A DNA stretch of 64,000 nucleotides from Streptomyces sp. CC208A (GTDB taxonomy: Bacteria; Actinomycetota; Actinomycetes; Streptomycetales; Streptomycetaceae), in NCBI RefSeq assembly GCF_030010625.1, contig NZ_JASCXN010000019.1, positions 62,001 to 126,000 on the forward strand, written 5' to 3'. The notes under the pieces were generated by a model. It was not told the DNA's origin and ran no database searches. It saw nothing but the letters and a program-made list of their open reading frames with translations. The position numbers and the translations under genes were made by a program. Below are positions 1-8,023 of this stretch, in pieces (within the stretch, counting starts at the first letter, position 1; every line of letters begins with the position of its first letter).

Positions 1-1247
1 GTGCCCGAGAAGGACTTGTCGGCCCACTCGTCGGAGTCGGCGACGGCGAAGACGCCCCGGGCGCGGACGTTGAGCTCGCGCCACTGGTCGCGGTGGGTGC
101 GGGACCAGAACTCGTCGGTGGCGAAGGACCAGCCGCGCCACTCGGTCACACCGCCGGTGCCCATGGCGTTGTCGATGACGGACCAGCCGCTGGGCGGGGT
201 GTGGGTGAAGCCGAGGACGCCGGCGGGGATGCCGGCCTCGTCGACGCGGCCGGTGAGGGAGGACTGGAGGCTGTCGAAGGGGTCGGTGGTGCGGGCCTGG
301 ATCGGCTTGCCGTCGAGGCCCCAGGACGGGTCGGGGGCGATGCCGAGCTGGTGGAAGACGGTGGCGGCGACGTCGACGAGGCGGGTGTCGATCGGGCGGG
401 CGCCGGCGGCGATGCCGGGGCCAGTGGCGAGGACGAAGGTGCGGCGCTCCTCGATGCTGGAGCCGCCGTGGCCGCCGGTGTTCACGTGGCCGTGGTCGGT
501 GCAGACGATGACCGTCCAGCGCTCGGCGGCGTACGTGGGGCGGGCCTCGACCGCGGCGATCATCCGGCCGAGCTGGGCGTCCTGGACGGCTATGGCGTCC
601 AGGTACTTCTGGCCGGTGCCGGAGGAGTGGGCGACGACGTCGGTGTTGCCGAGGTAGACGAAGGCGACGTCCGGGTTCTGGTCGCGCAGCACGCTCACGC
701 TGGTGGCGGTGATCGTCTCGTCGTGGCCCACGTAGCCGTCCCGGTCGCCGTCGAGGACGAGCTTCGCGTCCGCGCCCGCGGTGACCGTGCCGTACGTGTC
801 GAGCGGCTTCCAGTCGACGGCGGCGTAGAGGGAGAGCTGCGGCCTGACCTGGTGGAGGCGGGCCAGGAAGCCCGGGTACTGCGTGTAGTTACGGCCGGTG
901 AAGCTGTTGTCGCGGACGCCGTGCTTGTCGGGCCAGACGCCCGTGGAGATGGTCGACCATCCGGGGCCGGAGGAGGTGGCGGCCATCGGGTTGGCGTAGA
1001 GCAGGGACAGTCCGTACGTGCCCTCGGCCATCATCCGCTTGAGGTTCGGGGCGGCGGCGGCCTCGATGCGGTCGTGGCGCAGGCCGTCCATGCCGACGAC
1101 GAGGACCTTGTCGGAGCTGGTGCCGTCGGGGAGCGTCGGGGCGGCGGCCGTGGCCGTGGGGGCGGTGGCGAGGCCGGTGGCGGCGAGGGCGGTGCCGGCC
1201 GCGCCGGCGGCGAGCACGGTACGGCGGGAGATGCCGGGGATCGACAT
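1..1247 (-). CDS. Secreted alkaline-phosphatase-superfamily phosphodiesterase/pyrophosphatase (3' end outside window)
   Basis: 415 residues are visible; the C-terminus runs off the window. The start ATG at 1247 has a GGAGG ribosome site 7 bases upstream. The N-terminus has a twin-arginine pattern (ISRRTVL) before an Ala-rich hydrophobic stretch, so Tat export is likely. The mature part opens with a metal-site segment VVGMDGLRHDR, then the TSSGPGWSTISTG segment that carries the Thr/Ser nucleophile in this superfamily (nucleotide pyrophosphatase/phosphodiesterase, PF01663-like), and later TDHGHVNTGGHG with metal-binding Asp/His. Its substrate cannot be read from sequence. It lies just downstream of a phosphonate-type ABC operon and shares that operon's upstream 21-bp element, so a role in releasing phosphate from an organophosphorus compound outside the cell is inferred. 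Confidence 0.85.
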   Translation of the reverse strand, partial: MSIPGISRRTVLAAGAAGTALAATGLATAPTATAAAPTLPDGTSSDKVLVVGMDGLRHDRIEAAAAPNLKRMMAEGTYGLSLLYANPMAATSSGPGWSTISTGVWPDKHGVRDNSFTGRNYTQYPGFLARLHQVRPQLSLYAAVDWKPLDTYGTVTAGADAKLVLDGDRDGYVGHDETITATSVSVLRDQNPDVAFVYLGNTDVVAHSSGTGQKYLDAIAVQDAQLGRMIAAVEARPTYAAERWTVIVCTDHGHVNTGGHGGSSIEERRTFVLATGPGIAAGARPIDTRLVDVAATVFHQLGIAPDPSWGLDGKPIQARTTDPFDSLQSSLTGRVDEAGIPAGVLGFTHTPPSGWSVIDNAMGTGGVTEWRGWSFATDEFWSRTHRDQWRELNVRARGVFAVADSDEWADKSFSG

Positions 1248-1283
1248 GTCGGGGTCCTCCGCGAAGGCGATGGAAGGGGGTGA

Positions 1284-1331
1284 GGGTACGGACCAACGCC
1301 CCTGATTCCTCAGGGGCGTTGGTCCGTACCC
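1284..1331 (-). terminator. Perfect 22-bp stem-loop after the phosphonate operon
   Basis: Arms 1284-1305 and 1310-1331 are perfectly complementary over 22 bp with a 4-base loop (TTCC). It lies 50 bases past the stop of the substrate-binding protein gene and 36 bases before the phosphatase start. It fits a strong factor-independent terminator or RNA-stabilising hairpin, though no U-tract follows. The right arm overlaps the putative operator at 1319-1339, so the inverted copy of that operator half forms the left arm. Confidence 0.7.
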
Positions 1332-1339
1332 GTTATCTT
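1319..1339 (-). promoter_or_regulatory. Putative operator/promoter element, copy 1 (upstream of phosphatase)
   Basis: This 21-bp block matches 7119-7139 at 18 of 21 positions, including an uninterrupted ACCCGTTATCTT on the plus strand. It lies 72 bases from the phosphatase start codon; copy 2 lies 75 bases from the FAD-oxidase start. In transcript orientation a TATAGC hexamer, possibly a -10 box, sits a few bases upstream. The likely ligand is the GntR/HutC protein encoded at 7180-7965; that link is inference. Confidence 0.6.
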
Positions 1340-1381
1340 TCCGCTATACGGCGAGGGGGTCGAGGGACGTGCGGTGAACTC

Positions 1382-2440
1382 TCAGCTTCCGGTTGCGGAC
1401 TTCCACGCGTCGACGTAGGCGGAGAGGTTCTTGTCGATGTCGGCCCAGTCGGGTTCGAAGACCTCGACGCCCTCCATCAGCCTGGCCAGTGCGATGGCGT
1501 TGGCGTCGGTGGGCTTGACGTCCTTGCGGGCCGGGAAGCCGCCGCCGACGGCGCTGGCCTCGCGCTGGGCGCCCTCGCTCAGGAGGAAGTCGAGGAGCTT
1601 CCTGCCGTTCTCGGCGTGCGGCGCCTTGTCCACCAGGCCGGCCGCGTAGGGCAGGGCGAAGGTGGTGGGCTTGCCGCCTTCCTTGGCCGGGAACCAGATG
1701 GCGAGGTTCGGCATGGACCTGGCCTGGGCGAAGTTCATCTGCACGTCGCCGTTGGCGACGAGGAGTTCGCCCTTGTCGACCTTGGGCGCGAGCTTGGAGG
1801 TGGAGGAGGAGGGGCCGACGTTGTTGGCCTGGAGCTTCTTCAGGTACTCCATGGCGGGCGCCTGGCCGCCGAAGTCGTGCATGGCCTTGATGAGGACGGC
1901 GGTGCCGTCGCCGGCGACGCCGGGGGTGGAGTACTGGAGCCGGTTTTTGAACTTGCCGTCGAGCAGGGCCTCCCAGGTGCCGGGGGCCTCGGGCAGCTCC
2001 TTCTTGTTGTGGATGAAGCCGAAGTAGTTGTTGACGACGGAGGTCCAGGAGCCGTCGGCGGCCTTGTCGGCGCCGTCGACCTGGTCGGCGCCCTTCGGCA
2101 CGTACGTCTGGAGCAGGCCCTTGGAGCCGGCCTGCTGGATGAAGGGCGGGAGGGTGACGAGCACGTCGGCCTGCGTGTTGGACTTCTCGCGGAGGGCCCG
2201 CTGGACCATCTCCCCGGAGCCGCCCTCCACGTACTTCACCTTGATGCCGGTCTCCTTCTCGAAGTCGGCGAAGACCTTGTCGTACCAGCCGTCGCCCTTC
2301 TCCCCCTTGAGGCCGTCGGCGCTGTAGACGGTGACGACCTTCTCGTCGGAGGCGGCGGAGGAGCCGCCGCAGGCGGTGAGGGAGGCGGCGAGGGCGAGGA
2401 CACCGGTGACGGCGGCGACCGGCTTGGCGTACGTAAGCAT
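1382..2440 (-). CDS. 2-aminoethylphosphonate-type ABC transporter substrate-binding lipoprotein
   Basis: 352 aa. A lipoprotein signal peptide ends in the lipobox LTAC (Cys about residue 24), followed by a Gly/Ser linker and the start of a periplasmic-binding-like fold (VVTVYSADGLKGEKGDGWYD). The sequence resembles iron/thiamine/2-aminoethylphosphonate binders (PhnS/TIGR03261-like). It is the last gene of the minus-strand operon, 28 bases after the second permease, with GGAGA 11 bases before ATG 2440. The protein should sit on the outer face of the membrane and deliver substrate to the permeases at 2469-4197. The phosphonate assignment rests on the company of an FAD amine oxidase and a phosphonatase-like hydrolase; exact ligand unknown. 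Confidence 0.85.
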   Translation of the reverse strand: MLTYAKPVAAVTGVLALAASLTACGGSSAASDEKVVTVYSADGLKGEKGDGWYDKVFADFEKETGIKVKYVEGGSGEMVQRALREKSNTQADVLVTLPPFIQQAGSKGLLQTYVPKGADQVDGADKAADGSWTSVVNNYFGFIHNKKELPEAPGTWEALLDGKFKNRLQYSTPGVAGDGTAVLIKAMHDFGGQAPAMEYLKKLQANNVGPSSSTSKLAPKVDKGELLVANGDVQMNFAQARSMPNLAIWFPAKEGGKPTTFALPYAAGLVDKAPHAENGRKLLDFLLSEGAQREASAVGGGFPARKDVKPTDANAIALARLMEGVEVFEPDWADIDKNLSAYVDAWKSATGS

Positions 2441-2468
2441 GACGTCGTTCTCTCCTGGTGGTGAGGGC

Positions 2469-3266
2469 CTAGCGGTACGAGGCTCTGGTGCGGATGCGGG
2501 AGACGGCGAGCAGGACCAGCAGGGTCGCGGTCATGAGGACCACGGCCAGCGCCGATCCGGTGAAGAGGGACCCGCGGTCGGTGGCGGTGAAGACGAGGAC
2601 CGGCAGCGGCATCCAGTCCGGCGGGTAGAGCATCATCGTGGCGCTCAACTCCCCCATGGACAGGGCGAAGCAGAGCCCGGCGGCGGCGCCCAGCGAGGGC
2701 AGCAGCAGCGGCAGCCTGACCCGGAACAGGACGTACGAGGGCCGGGCGCCGAGCCCGGCCGCCGCCTGCTCGTACATCGGGTCGAGGCGGCGGATCGCCG
2801 CCGACACCGACTGGTGGGCGAAGGCCGTGACCAGCACCGTGTGGGCGAGGATCACGATCCACCGGGTGCCGTTGAGGAGCAGCGGCGGCCGGGAGAAGGC
2901 CACCAGGACGGCGAGGCCGACCACCACCGACGGCACGGCGAGCGGCAGCACGAAGAGGCCGTCGAGGAGCCGGCGGCCCCTGCCGCGCAGGGAGGCGGCG
3001 GCGAGCGCGGCCCAGGTTCCGAGGGCGAGGGCGAGGAGGCTCGCGGCGACGGCGGTGACGAGGCTGGTCGTCAGGGCCTGGAGGGACTCGCCGCGGACGG
3101 CGGTCGCGTAGTGCTCGGCGGTCGGTCCCGAGGGGAAGGCGCCGGACCAGTGGGTGGAGAAGGAGGCGGCGACGATGACGAGGAGGGGGACGGCGAAGAG
3201 GGGGACGAAGAGGACCGCGAAGACGAGCCAGGCGGCGGCCCGGCCGGTACGGCTATGCACCAGCAC
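2469..3266 (-). CDS. ABC transporter permease (phosphonate-type, PhnV-like)
   Basis: 265 aa inner-membrane permease. Hydrophobic segments start at residue 12 (AWLVFAVLFVPLFAVPLLVIV) and continue through about six spans. The cytoplasmic coupling loop is visible near residues 160-175 (AAAGLGARPSYVLFRVRLPLL, close to the EAA motif). The start is GTG at 3266, overlapping the upstream permease by 14 bp, which argues for translational coupling. It should pair with the permease at 3253-4197 as a heterodimer over the ATPase at 4190-5242. Two separate permeases plus one ATPase and one lipoprotein is the layout of the 2-aminoethylphosphonate (PhnSTUV) family. Confidence 0.85.
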   Translation of the reverse strand: MLVHSRTGRAAAWLVFAVLFVPLFAVPLLVIVAASFSTHWSGAFPSGPTAEHYATAVRGESLQALTTSLVTAVAASLLALALGTWAALAAASLRGRGRRLLDGLFVLPLAVPSVVVGLAVLVAFSRPPLLLNGTRWIVILAHTVLVTAFAHQSVSAAIRRLDPMYEQAAAGLGARPSYVLFRVRLPLLLPSLGAAAGLCFALSMGELSATMMLYPPDWMPLPVLVFTATDRGSLFTGSALAVVLMTATLLVLLAVSRIRTRASYR

Positions 3267-4197
3267 GACGGCGCCTCCCTTCCGGTGGACGCCCTCGCAG
3301 GGCTCGGCGCCGGGGCGCCTCCCCCGCTTCGGGCGTCCGCGCCGGCCTCCGGCCGGCGGTGGTCAGTGTCCGGTAGACGGCGTAGAGGCCCACGGAGATC
3401 GCGACGTTGACGACGGCGACCACGCAGGCGGCGGCGTAGTCGGATTCGAGGATGGCCTTCGAGTAGACGAGCATCGGGAGGGTCGTGACGCCCTTGGCGC
3501 CGGTGAAGAGCACGATCCCGAACTCGTTGAGGCACATCACGAGGACGAGGCTGCCGCCGGCCGCGAGCGCGGGCAGCGCCTCGGGGAGGATCACCCGCCG
3601 CACGATCCGCGCGGGCCGGGCGCCGAGCGAGGACGCCACCTCCAGCTGGGCGGTGTCCAGTTGGGAGAAGGCGGCGAGCAGCGGCCGCATCACGAAGGGC
3701 GTGAAGTACGTGATCTCGGCGAGGAGCACGCCCCACGGGGTGGTGAGGAACCGGAAGGGCCCCTCGGCGGCCCCCGTGGCCCCCGTCCACAGGCCGTTGG
3801 CCATGCCGACCGTGCCGTACACGAAGAGCAGGGCGAGGGTGATGAGGAAGGACGGGAAGGAGAGGAAGACGTCGACGAACCGGGAGACCGCCTTCGCGCC
3901 GGGGAAGGGCACGAACGCCACGATCAGCGCGAGCACGAACCCGAGGACGAGGCACCCGACGGTCGCGCCGAGCGCCAGCCACACGGTGGTGACGAGCGCG
4001 TCGCGGAAGGCGGCGGAGGAGAACACCTCGGCGTAGGCGCCGGGGGCGAGGGACTCCTGGACGACGAGGCCGAGGGGGTAGAGGAAGACGAGGGCGAGGA
4101 CGGCGACGGGGGGCAGGGCCCAGAGCCAGGCGGGAAGGGCGGGCACGCCCCCCGGTGCCGGGCGCCGTTCCACGAGACCGACAGCGTGCTCAGCCAT
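3253..4197 (-). CDS. ABC transporter permease (phosphonate-type, PhnU-like)
   Basis: 314 aa, the first of two permease subunits. Several hydrophobic spans follow a short charged N-terminus (first at about residues 25-45, LWALPPVAVLALVFLYPLG). An EAA-like loop is recognisable in the second half (VASSLGARPARIVRRVILPEALP). It overlaps the ATPase stop by 8 bp upstream and the next permease by 14 bp downstream, so all transporter subunits are translated in step. The last 30 or so residues are Arg/Pro/Ala rich and probably disordered. Confidence 0.85.
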   Translation of the reverse strand: MAEHAVGLVERRPAPGGVPALPAWLWALPPVAVLALVFLYPLGLVVQESLAPGAYAEVFSSAAFRDALVTTVWLALGATVGCLVLGFVLALIVAFVPFPGAKAVSRFVDVFLSFPSFLITLALLFVYGTVGMANGLWTGATGAAEGPFRFLTTPWGVLLAEITYFTPFVMRPLLAAFSQLDTAQLEVASSLGARPARIVRRVILPEALPALAAGGSLVLVMCLNEFGIVLFTGAKGVTTLPMLVYSKAILESDYAAACVVAVVNVAISVGLYAVYRTLTTAGRRPARTPEAGEAPRRRALRGRPPEGRRRRAGA

Positions 4198-5242
4198 CGC
4201 TCACCCCCGCGCCCAGCAGCACCGCGTCCTCGGGCGCGAAGTGCAGCGTGACCTCCGCCCCCAGCCGCGGTGTCTCCCGCAGCTCCCGTACGTCCGCCTT
4301 CACGCGGTGCCCGTCGACGTCGACGTACAGGCGGTGGGTGGCGCCCCGCCACTGGACCTCGGCGATCCGGCCGCGCAGGGCGTTGGGGCCCTCGCCGAGG
4401 CCGACGAGGTGGGGGCGTACGCAGAGGGTGGCGGCGGCACCGGGGGCCGCGCCGTCGACGGGGACCTTCAGGGCGGTGCCGGCGAAGTCGACGCCGTCGG
4501 CGGCGACCCGGACCGGCAGCAGGTTGGCGTTACCGACGAAGGAGGCGGTGAACTCGGTGCGGGGGCGCCGGTACAGCTCCTGCGGGGTGCCGCAGTCCTG
4601 GAGCCTGGCCCGGTCCATGACGGCGATCCGGTCGGCGAGGGTGAGCGCCTCGACCTGGTCGTGCGTGACGTACAGGACGGAGACGTCGGGGAGTTCGCGG
4701 TGGAGCCGGGCGAGTTCGGCGAGCATGCCGGAGCGGAGCTGGGCGTCGAGCGCGGAGAGCGGTTCGTCGAGGAGGAGGACGTCGGGGCGGATGGCGAGGG
4801 CACGGGCGATGGCCACACGCTGCTGCTGTCCGCCGGAGAGTTCGCGGGGGTGGCGCCTGGCGTAGGCGCCCATGCCGGTCATCTCCAGGGCCTCGGCGAC
4901 CCGGCCGGGGATCTCGGCCCGGGGGTGCTTCCGCGCCTTGAGTCCGAAGGCCACGTTCTCGTCGACGCGCAGGTGCGGGAAGAGGGCGTACTGCTGGACG
5001 ACCATGCCGATGCCCCGCTTGTACGGGGGGAGGTCGGTGACGTCCCGGTCGCCGATGTGGACGCGGCCGGCGAAGGGGCGGACGAAGCCGGCGACCGTGC
5101 GCAGGGCGGTGGTCTTGCCGGATCCTGAGGGCCCGAGGAGGGCCATGACCTCGCCGGGTTCGACGGTGAGGGTGAACGCGTCGAGGACGGTGGTGCCCCC
5201 GTAGGCGACGGAGACGCCGTCGAAGCGGATGCCGCTGGTCAC
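4190..5242 (-). CDS. ABC transporter ATP-binding protein (phosphonate-type, PhnT-like)
   Basis: 350 aa. Walker A GPSGSGKT (about residues 37-44), Q-loop, signature LSGGQQQR, Walker B LLLDEPLSALD and the H-loop THDQVEAL are all intact. A C-terminal TOBE-like extension (residues about 240-350) is typical of the spermidine/iron/2-aminoethylphosphonate ATPases. The start chosen is GTG 5242, which overlaps the TGA of the HAD hydrolase as GTGA; upstream in-frame sequence belongs to other genes. It energises the two permeases that follow. Being coupled to the hydrolase on one side and the permeases on the other ties import to catabolism. Confidence 0.88.
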   Translation of the reverse strand: MTSGIRFDGVSVAYGGTTVLDAFTLTVEPGEVMALLGPSGSGKTTALRTVAGFVRPFAGRVHIGDRDVTDLPPYKRGIGMVVQQYALFPHLRVDENVAFGLKARKHPRAEIPGRVAEALEMTGMGAYARRHPRELSGGQQQRVAIARALAIRPDVLLLDEPLSALDAQLRSGMLAELARLHRELPDVSVLYVTHDQVEALTLADRIAVMDRARLQDCGTPQELYRRPRTEFTASFVGNANLLPVRVAADGVDFAGTALKVPVDGAAPGAAATLCVRPHLVGLGEGPNALRGRIAEVQWRGATHRLYVDVDGHRVKADVRELRETPRLGAEVTLHFAPEDAVLLGAGVSDG

Positions 5243-5919
5243 GACTCGTACTCCCTTATCGCTTCCGGGAGTTCGGCGACGGAGCCGAGGACGTGGGTGG
5301 CGCCGTGTCCGGTGAGGGCGGGCGCGCGGTGGGCGCCGGTGAGGACGCCGGCGACGAGTCCGGCGCCGGCGCGGGCGCCGCTGAGCATGTCGTACGAGGT
5401 GTCGCCGGCGACCGCGATCCGGCGGACGTCGTCGACGGCTCCGGTACGGAGGAGGGCGGTGAGGACCATGTCCGGGTACGGGCGTCCGCGTCCGCCGGCG
5501 TCGGCCGGGCAGAGGGTGAGGTCGGCCAGGTCCCGCCAGCCGAGCGCGTCGAGGAGGGCGTCCTGGGTGACGCGGGCGAAGCCGGTGGTGAGGACGACGG
5601 TACGGCCCTGCTCGCGGAGGGCGGCGACGGTCTCGGCGGCTCCGGGGACGGGGGCGATCCTGCCGCCGTCGACGAGTTCGCCGTAGACCCGCTCGAAGGC
5701 GAGGTTGGCGCGGCGGGCGCGTTCCTCGTCGCCGCCGAAGAGGTGGCGGAAGACGGTGATCTTCGATTCGCCCATGGTGGCGCGGACGTGGTCGATCATC
5801 GTGGCGGGGTCCTCGCCGAGGCGTTCGGCGGCGGCGGTGAAGGCCGCTTCGACGAGGCCGTCGTCGGCGACGGTGGTGCCGGCCATGTCCAGGACGACGA
5901 GGTCCAGTTCGTTCTTCAT
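5239..5919 (-). CDS. Phosphonatase-like HAD hydrolase (PhnX relative, TIGR03351-type)
   Basis: 226 aa. The HAD nucleophile motif is LDMAGTT (Asp11) in the phosphonatase form DxAGT, not the usual DxDGT. The conserved lysine before the C-terminal motif is replaced by arginine (GRGRPYPDM), and GDTSYDM closes the site. A lysine at residue 53 in the cap (MGESK) aligns with Lys53 of phosphonoacetaldehyde hydrolase, the residue that forms the Schiff base with the aldehyde. All elements for C-P bond cleavage of a phosphono-aldehyde therefore seem present. It lies 3 bases after the FAD oxidoreductase, which would supply the aldehyde. The exact substrate is unknown; a hydroxylated relative of phosphonoacetaldehyde has been proposed for this clade. 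Confidence 0.85.
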   Translation of the reverse strand: MKNELDLVVLDMAGTTVADDGLVEAAFTAAAERLGEDPATMIDHVRATMGESKITVFRHLFGGDEERARRANLAFERVYGELVDGGRIAPVPGAAETVAALREQGRTVVLTTGFARVTQDALLDALGWRDLADLTLCPADAGGRGRPYPDMVLTALLRTGAVDDVRRIAVAGDTSYDMLSGARAGAGLVAGVLTGAHRAPALTGHGATHVLGSVAELPEAIREYES

Positions 5920-5922
5920 CGC

Positions 5923-7044
5923 TCACCAGCCCAGTTCGTTCGCGGTCGTCTCGGCAATGGCGGGCGAGCAGGTCATGCCGCGGCCGCCGGGGCCGGTCAC
6001 GAGCCAGACCCCGTCGCGTACCCGCTGGCGGTGGACGACCCGGGTGGTGTCCACGCACTGCGCGTACACGCCGGCCCAGCGGCGGCGGATCGCGGGCAGC
6101 GGGCGGCCGAGGAGGGACTCGACGACGCGGGTCAGGTGCTCGTAGGGGTCCTCGACGGTGTCGAAGGCGAAGGGGTGCTCGTACTCGTGGGTGTCGCCGA
6201 TGGTCAGTCCGCCGTCGAGCCGCTGCACCATGAGCAGCTGCATCCTGTGGGCGGCGGCGGTCGGATCCTGCGCCTGGTGGGTGTTGAGCGCGTCGAGCGC
6301 CTCGGAGGCGTAGGCCGGGTAGTAGCGGAAGGAGTCGGCGTCGGCGACGGAGGTCGTCAGCGGTTCGCCGAGCGGGGCGGTCTGCATCATCTGGAGGCGG
6401 ACGCGGCGGACGGGGAGCGGCCCGGCGACTTCGCGGACCAGGCCGGAGAGCCAGGCACCGGTGCACAGGACGACGGCGTCGCCGCTGTGCAGGTCGCCGT
6501 GGTCGTCGCGGACGGCGTGCTCACCGACGACCTCGCGGACCTCCCGGTTCGGGAGGAAGGTGTAGCGGCCGGTGGCGAGGAGGGCCTCGCGGAGGGCGAG
6601 TTGCGCGGTGCGCGGCTCGACGGCGGCGTCCCGCTCGCACCAGAGGGCGGCGTCGAAGGCGCCGCGCAGGGCGGGGTTCACCGCTCGTGCCTCCTCGGGG
6701 GTGAGCAGCTTGTAGCCGCGCGCGGCGGCGTCCTCGCGGGCCACGGCGGCCTCGGCGACGGCGAGTTCGAGGGCGCCGCGGACGGGGGTGAGGGAGCCGA
6801 TCGCCCGGAAGCCGAGGCGGGGGACGCGGGCGCCGACGGCCTCCCACAGCTCGCGGGCGCGCAGGGCGGTGGCGAGTTCCTCGCCGCCCGCGCGGCCGCT
6901 GACCCAGATCTGGCCGAAGTTCCTCAGGGAGGCTCCGCGCGCCTCGGCCTCGCGCTCGATGTGCACGACCTCGTGGCCGCGTTCCAGTGCCTGCCAGGCG
7001 TGCATGGTGCCCACCACGCCGGCTCCTACGACGATCACCTTCAT
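5923..7044 (-). CDS. FAD-dependent amine oxidoreductase of phosphonate clusters (TIGR03364-type)
   Basis: 373 aa. A classic FAD-binding Rossmann motif at the extreme N-terminus (MKVIVVGAGVVGTMHAW) fixes the start at ATG 7044; a longer frame to 7116 encodes only Pro/Arg-rich sequence. A DAO-type fold continues with FAD/substrate segments (VVLCTGAWLSGLV; GPGGRGMTCSP near the C-terminus). This clade is repeatedly found beside phosphonatase-like hydrolases and is thought to deaminate an aminophosphonate to the aldehyde. Here it is the first gene of the operon, directly ahead of that hydrolase. The promoter/operator element at 7119-7139 lies 75 bases upstream. Confidence 0.85.
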   Translation of the reverse strand: MKVIVVGAGVVGTMHAWQALERGHEVVHIEREAEARGASLRNFGQIWVSGRAGGEELATALRARELWEAVGARVPRLGFRAIGSLTPVRGALELAVAEAAVAREDAAARGYKLLTPEEARAVNPALRGAFDAALWCERDAAVEPRTAQLALREALLATGRYTFLPNREVREVVGEHAVRDDHGDLHSGDAVVLCTGAWLSGLVREVAGPLPVRRVRLQMMQTAPLGEPLTTSVADADSFRYYPAYASEALDALNTHQAQDPTAAAHRMQLLMVQRLDGGLTIGDTHEYEHPFAFDTVEDPYEHLTRVVESLLGRPLPAIRRRWAGVYAQCVDTTRVVHRQRVRDGVWLVTGPGGRGMTCSPAIAETTANELGW

Positions 7045-7118
7045 GCCGTCCACGGTCGGGGCGGTGGGTGGCGCGGGCCGGTCGGGTGGACGACGGGGCG
7101 GTGAACGGCCCGACAAGC

Positions 7119-7139
7119 TTGGACCAGACCCGTTATCTT
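7119..7139 (-). promoter_or_regulatory. Putative operator/promoter element, copy 2 (upstream of FAD oxidase operon)
   Basis: 18 of 21 bases are identical to 1319-1339, both 72-75 bases before the first codon they serve. In transcript orientation a TAGCAT hexamer (7152-7147), fitting a TAnnnT -10 box, sits just upstream, so the shared block would overlap the transcription start and suit a repressor. A shorter 8-base match (CGGGTCTG) lies about 14 bases before the GntR gene itself. Confidence 0.6.
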
Positions 7140-7179
7140 CTCGTGATGCTAGGGGGTAGGCGATTCGGGATGGAAGTGG

Positions 7180-7965
7180 TTATTCCTGGCGTCCGAGATG
7201 GGCGGTGAAGCTGAAGCGGTCGCCTCGGTAGAGGGTGCGGACCCGTTCCAGGGGCCGGCCGTCCTCGTCGCGGGAGACGCGGTGGAGGAGCAGCATCGGC
7301 AGGGCGGGCGGGGTGCCGATGAGCAGGGCTTCGCGCGGGGTGGCGAGCACCGTCTCGATCCGCTCGTCGGCGTCGCCGAAGGAGATGCCGAGCCGGTCGC
7401 GGAGGTAGCCGTAGAAGGAGGAGTCCGGGTCGAAGTCGGTGTCCAGGCGCGGGACCCGGGCCTCGGAGACGTACGTGCTCTCCAGGCCGACCCGCTCGTC
7501 GTCGGCGAGCAGCACCCGCTCCATGTGCCAGACGGGCGCACCGGGCGCCACGCCGACCTCGGGGGCGAGCGCGTCGGGGCAGGGGAAGCGGTCGAGGGAG
7601 ATGAGGCCGCGGCCGGGACGGCGGCCCTGGCGGCGGACGCCCTCGGTGTAACTGGCGAGCGAGAGGGGCTGTTCGAGCTTGGGCCCGGCGACGACCGTGC
7701 CCCGCCCCTGCCGGCGCAGCCTGCCCTCCAGGAGGAGTTCGCGCAGCGCCTGCCGGACGGTCTCGCGGGACACCTCGTACCGGACGGCGAGGTCGCGCTC
7801 GGTGGGCAGCGCGCCGCCCTCCCCCAACTCGTCGACGAGGACGGCGAGTCGCGCCTTCACGGCGTAGTACTTGGGCACCCGGCCGTGCTCCGGGACACCG
7901 GAGCGGACGGGGGCGCCGGGGGTGCTGGGGGCGCCGGGGGCGGTCGGGGCGTGGTGCTGGTTCAC
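7180..7965 (-). CDS. GntR-family (HutC subfamily) transcriptional regulator
   Basis: About 261 aa from GTG 7965. The winged-helix DNA-binding domain is at about residues 28-95 (LPTERDLAVRYEVSRETVRQALRELLLEGRL), followed by a UTRA effector domain (residues about 110-255) as in HutC/PhnF-type repressors. A second possible start, GTG 7878, would begin at VPKYYAVK and has GGAG nine bases upstream; the 7965 start has no Shine-Dalgarno but a GACGAT hexamer 6 bases before it could drive a leaderless message. It sits upstream of the phosphonate operon in the same direction, separated by the copy-2 element, and is the obvious candidate controller of both copies. Confidence 0.83.
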   Translation of the reverse strand: MNQHHAPTAPGAPSTPGAPVRSGVPEHGRVPKYYAVKARLAVLVDELGEGGALPTERDLAVRYEVSRETVRQALRELLLEGRLRRQGRGTVVAGPKLEQPLSLASYTEGVRRQGRRPGRGLISLDRFPCPDALAPEVGVAPGAPVWHMERVLLADDERVGLESTYVSEARVPRLDTDFDPDSSFYGYLRDRLGISFGDADERIETVLATPREALLIGTPPALPMLLLHRVSRDEDGRPLERVRTLYRGDRFSFTAHLGRQE

Positions 7966-8023
7966 CCCGGGATCGTCGCAGACCCGAGTGAACGGGAGGG
8001 TGTACGGAGGGTGATCCGCAGGT

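Noticed and set aside
93..1283. Long plus-strand open frames opposite the phosphatase gene
   Set aside because: They are the high-GC mirror of the minus-strand gene; their residues are Gly/Ala/Val/Arg runs with no motifs, while the minus frame has clear phosphatase motifs.
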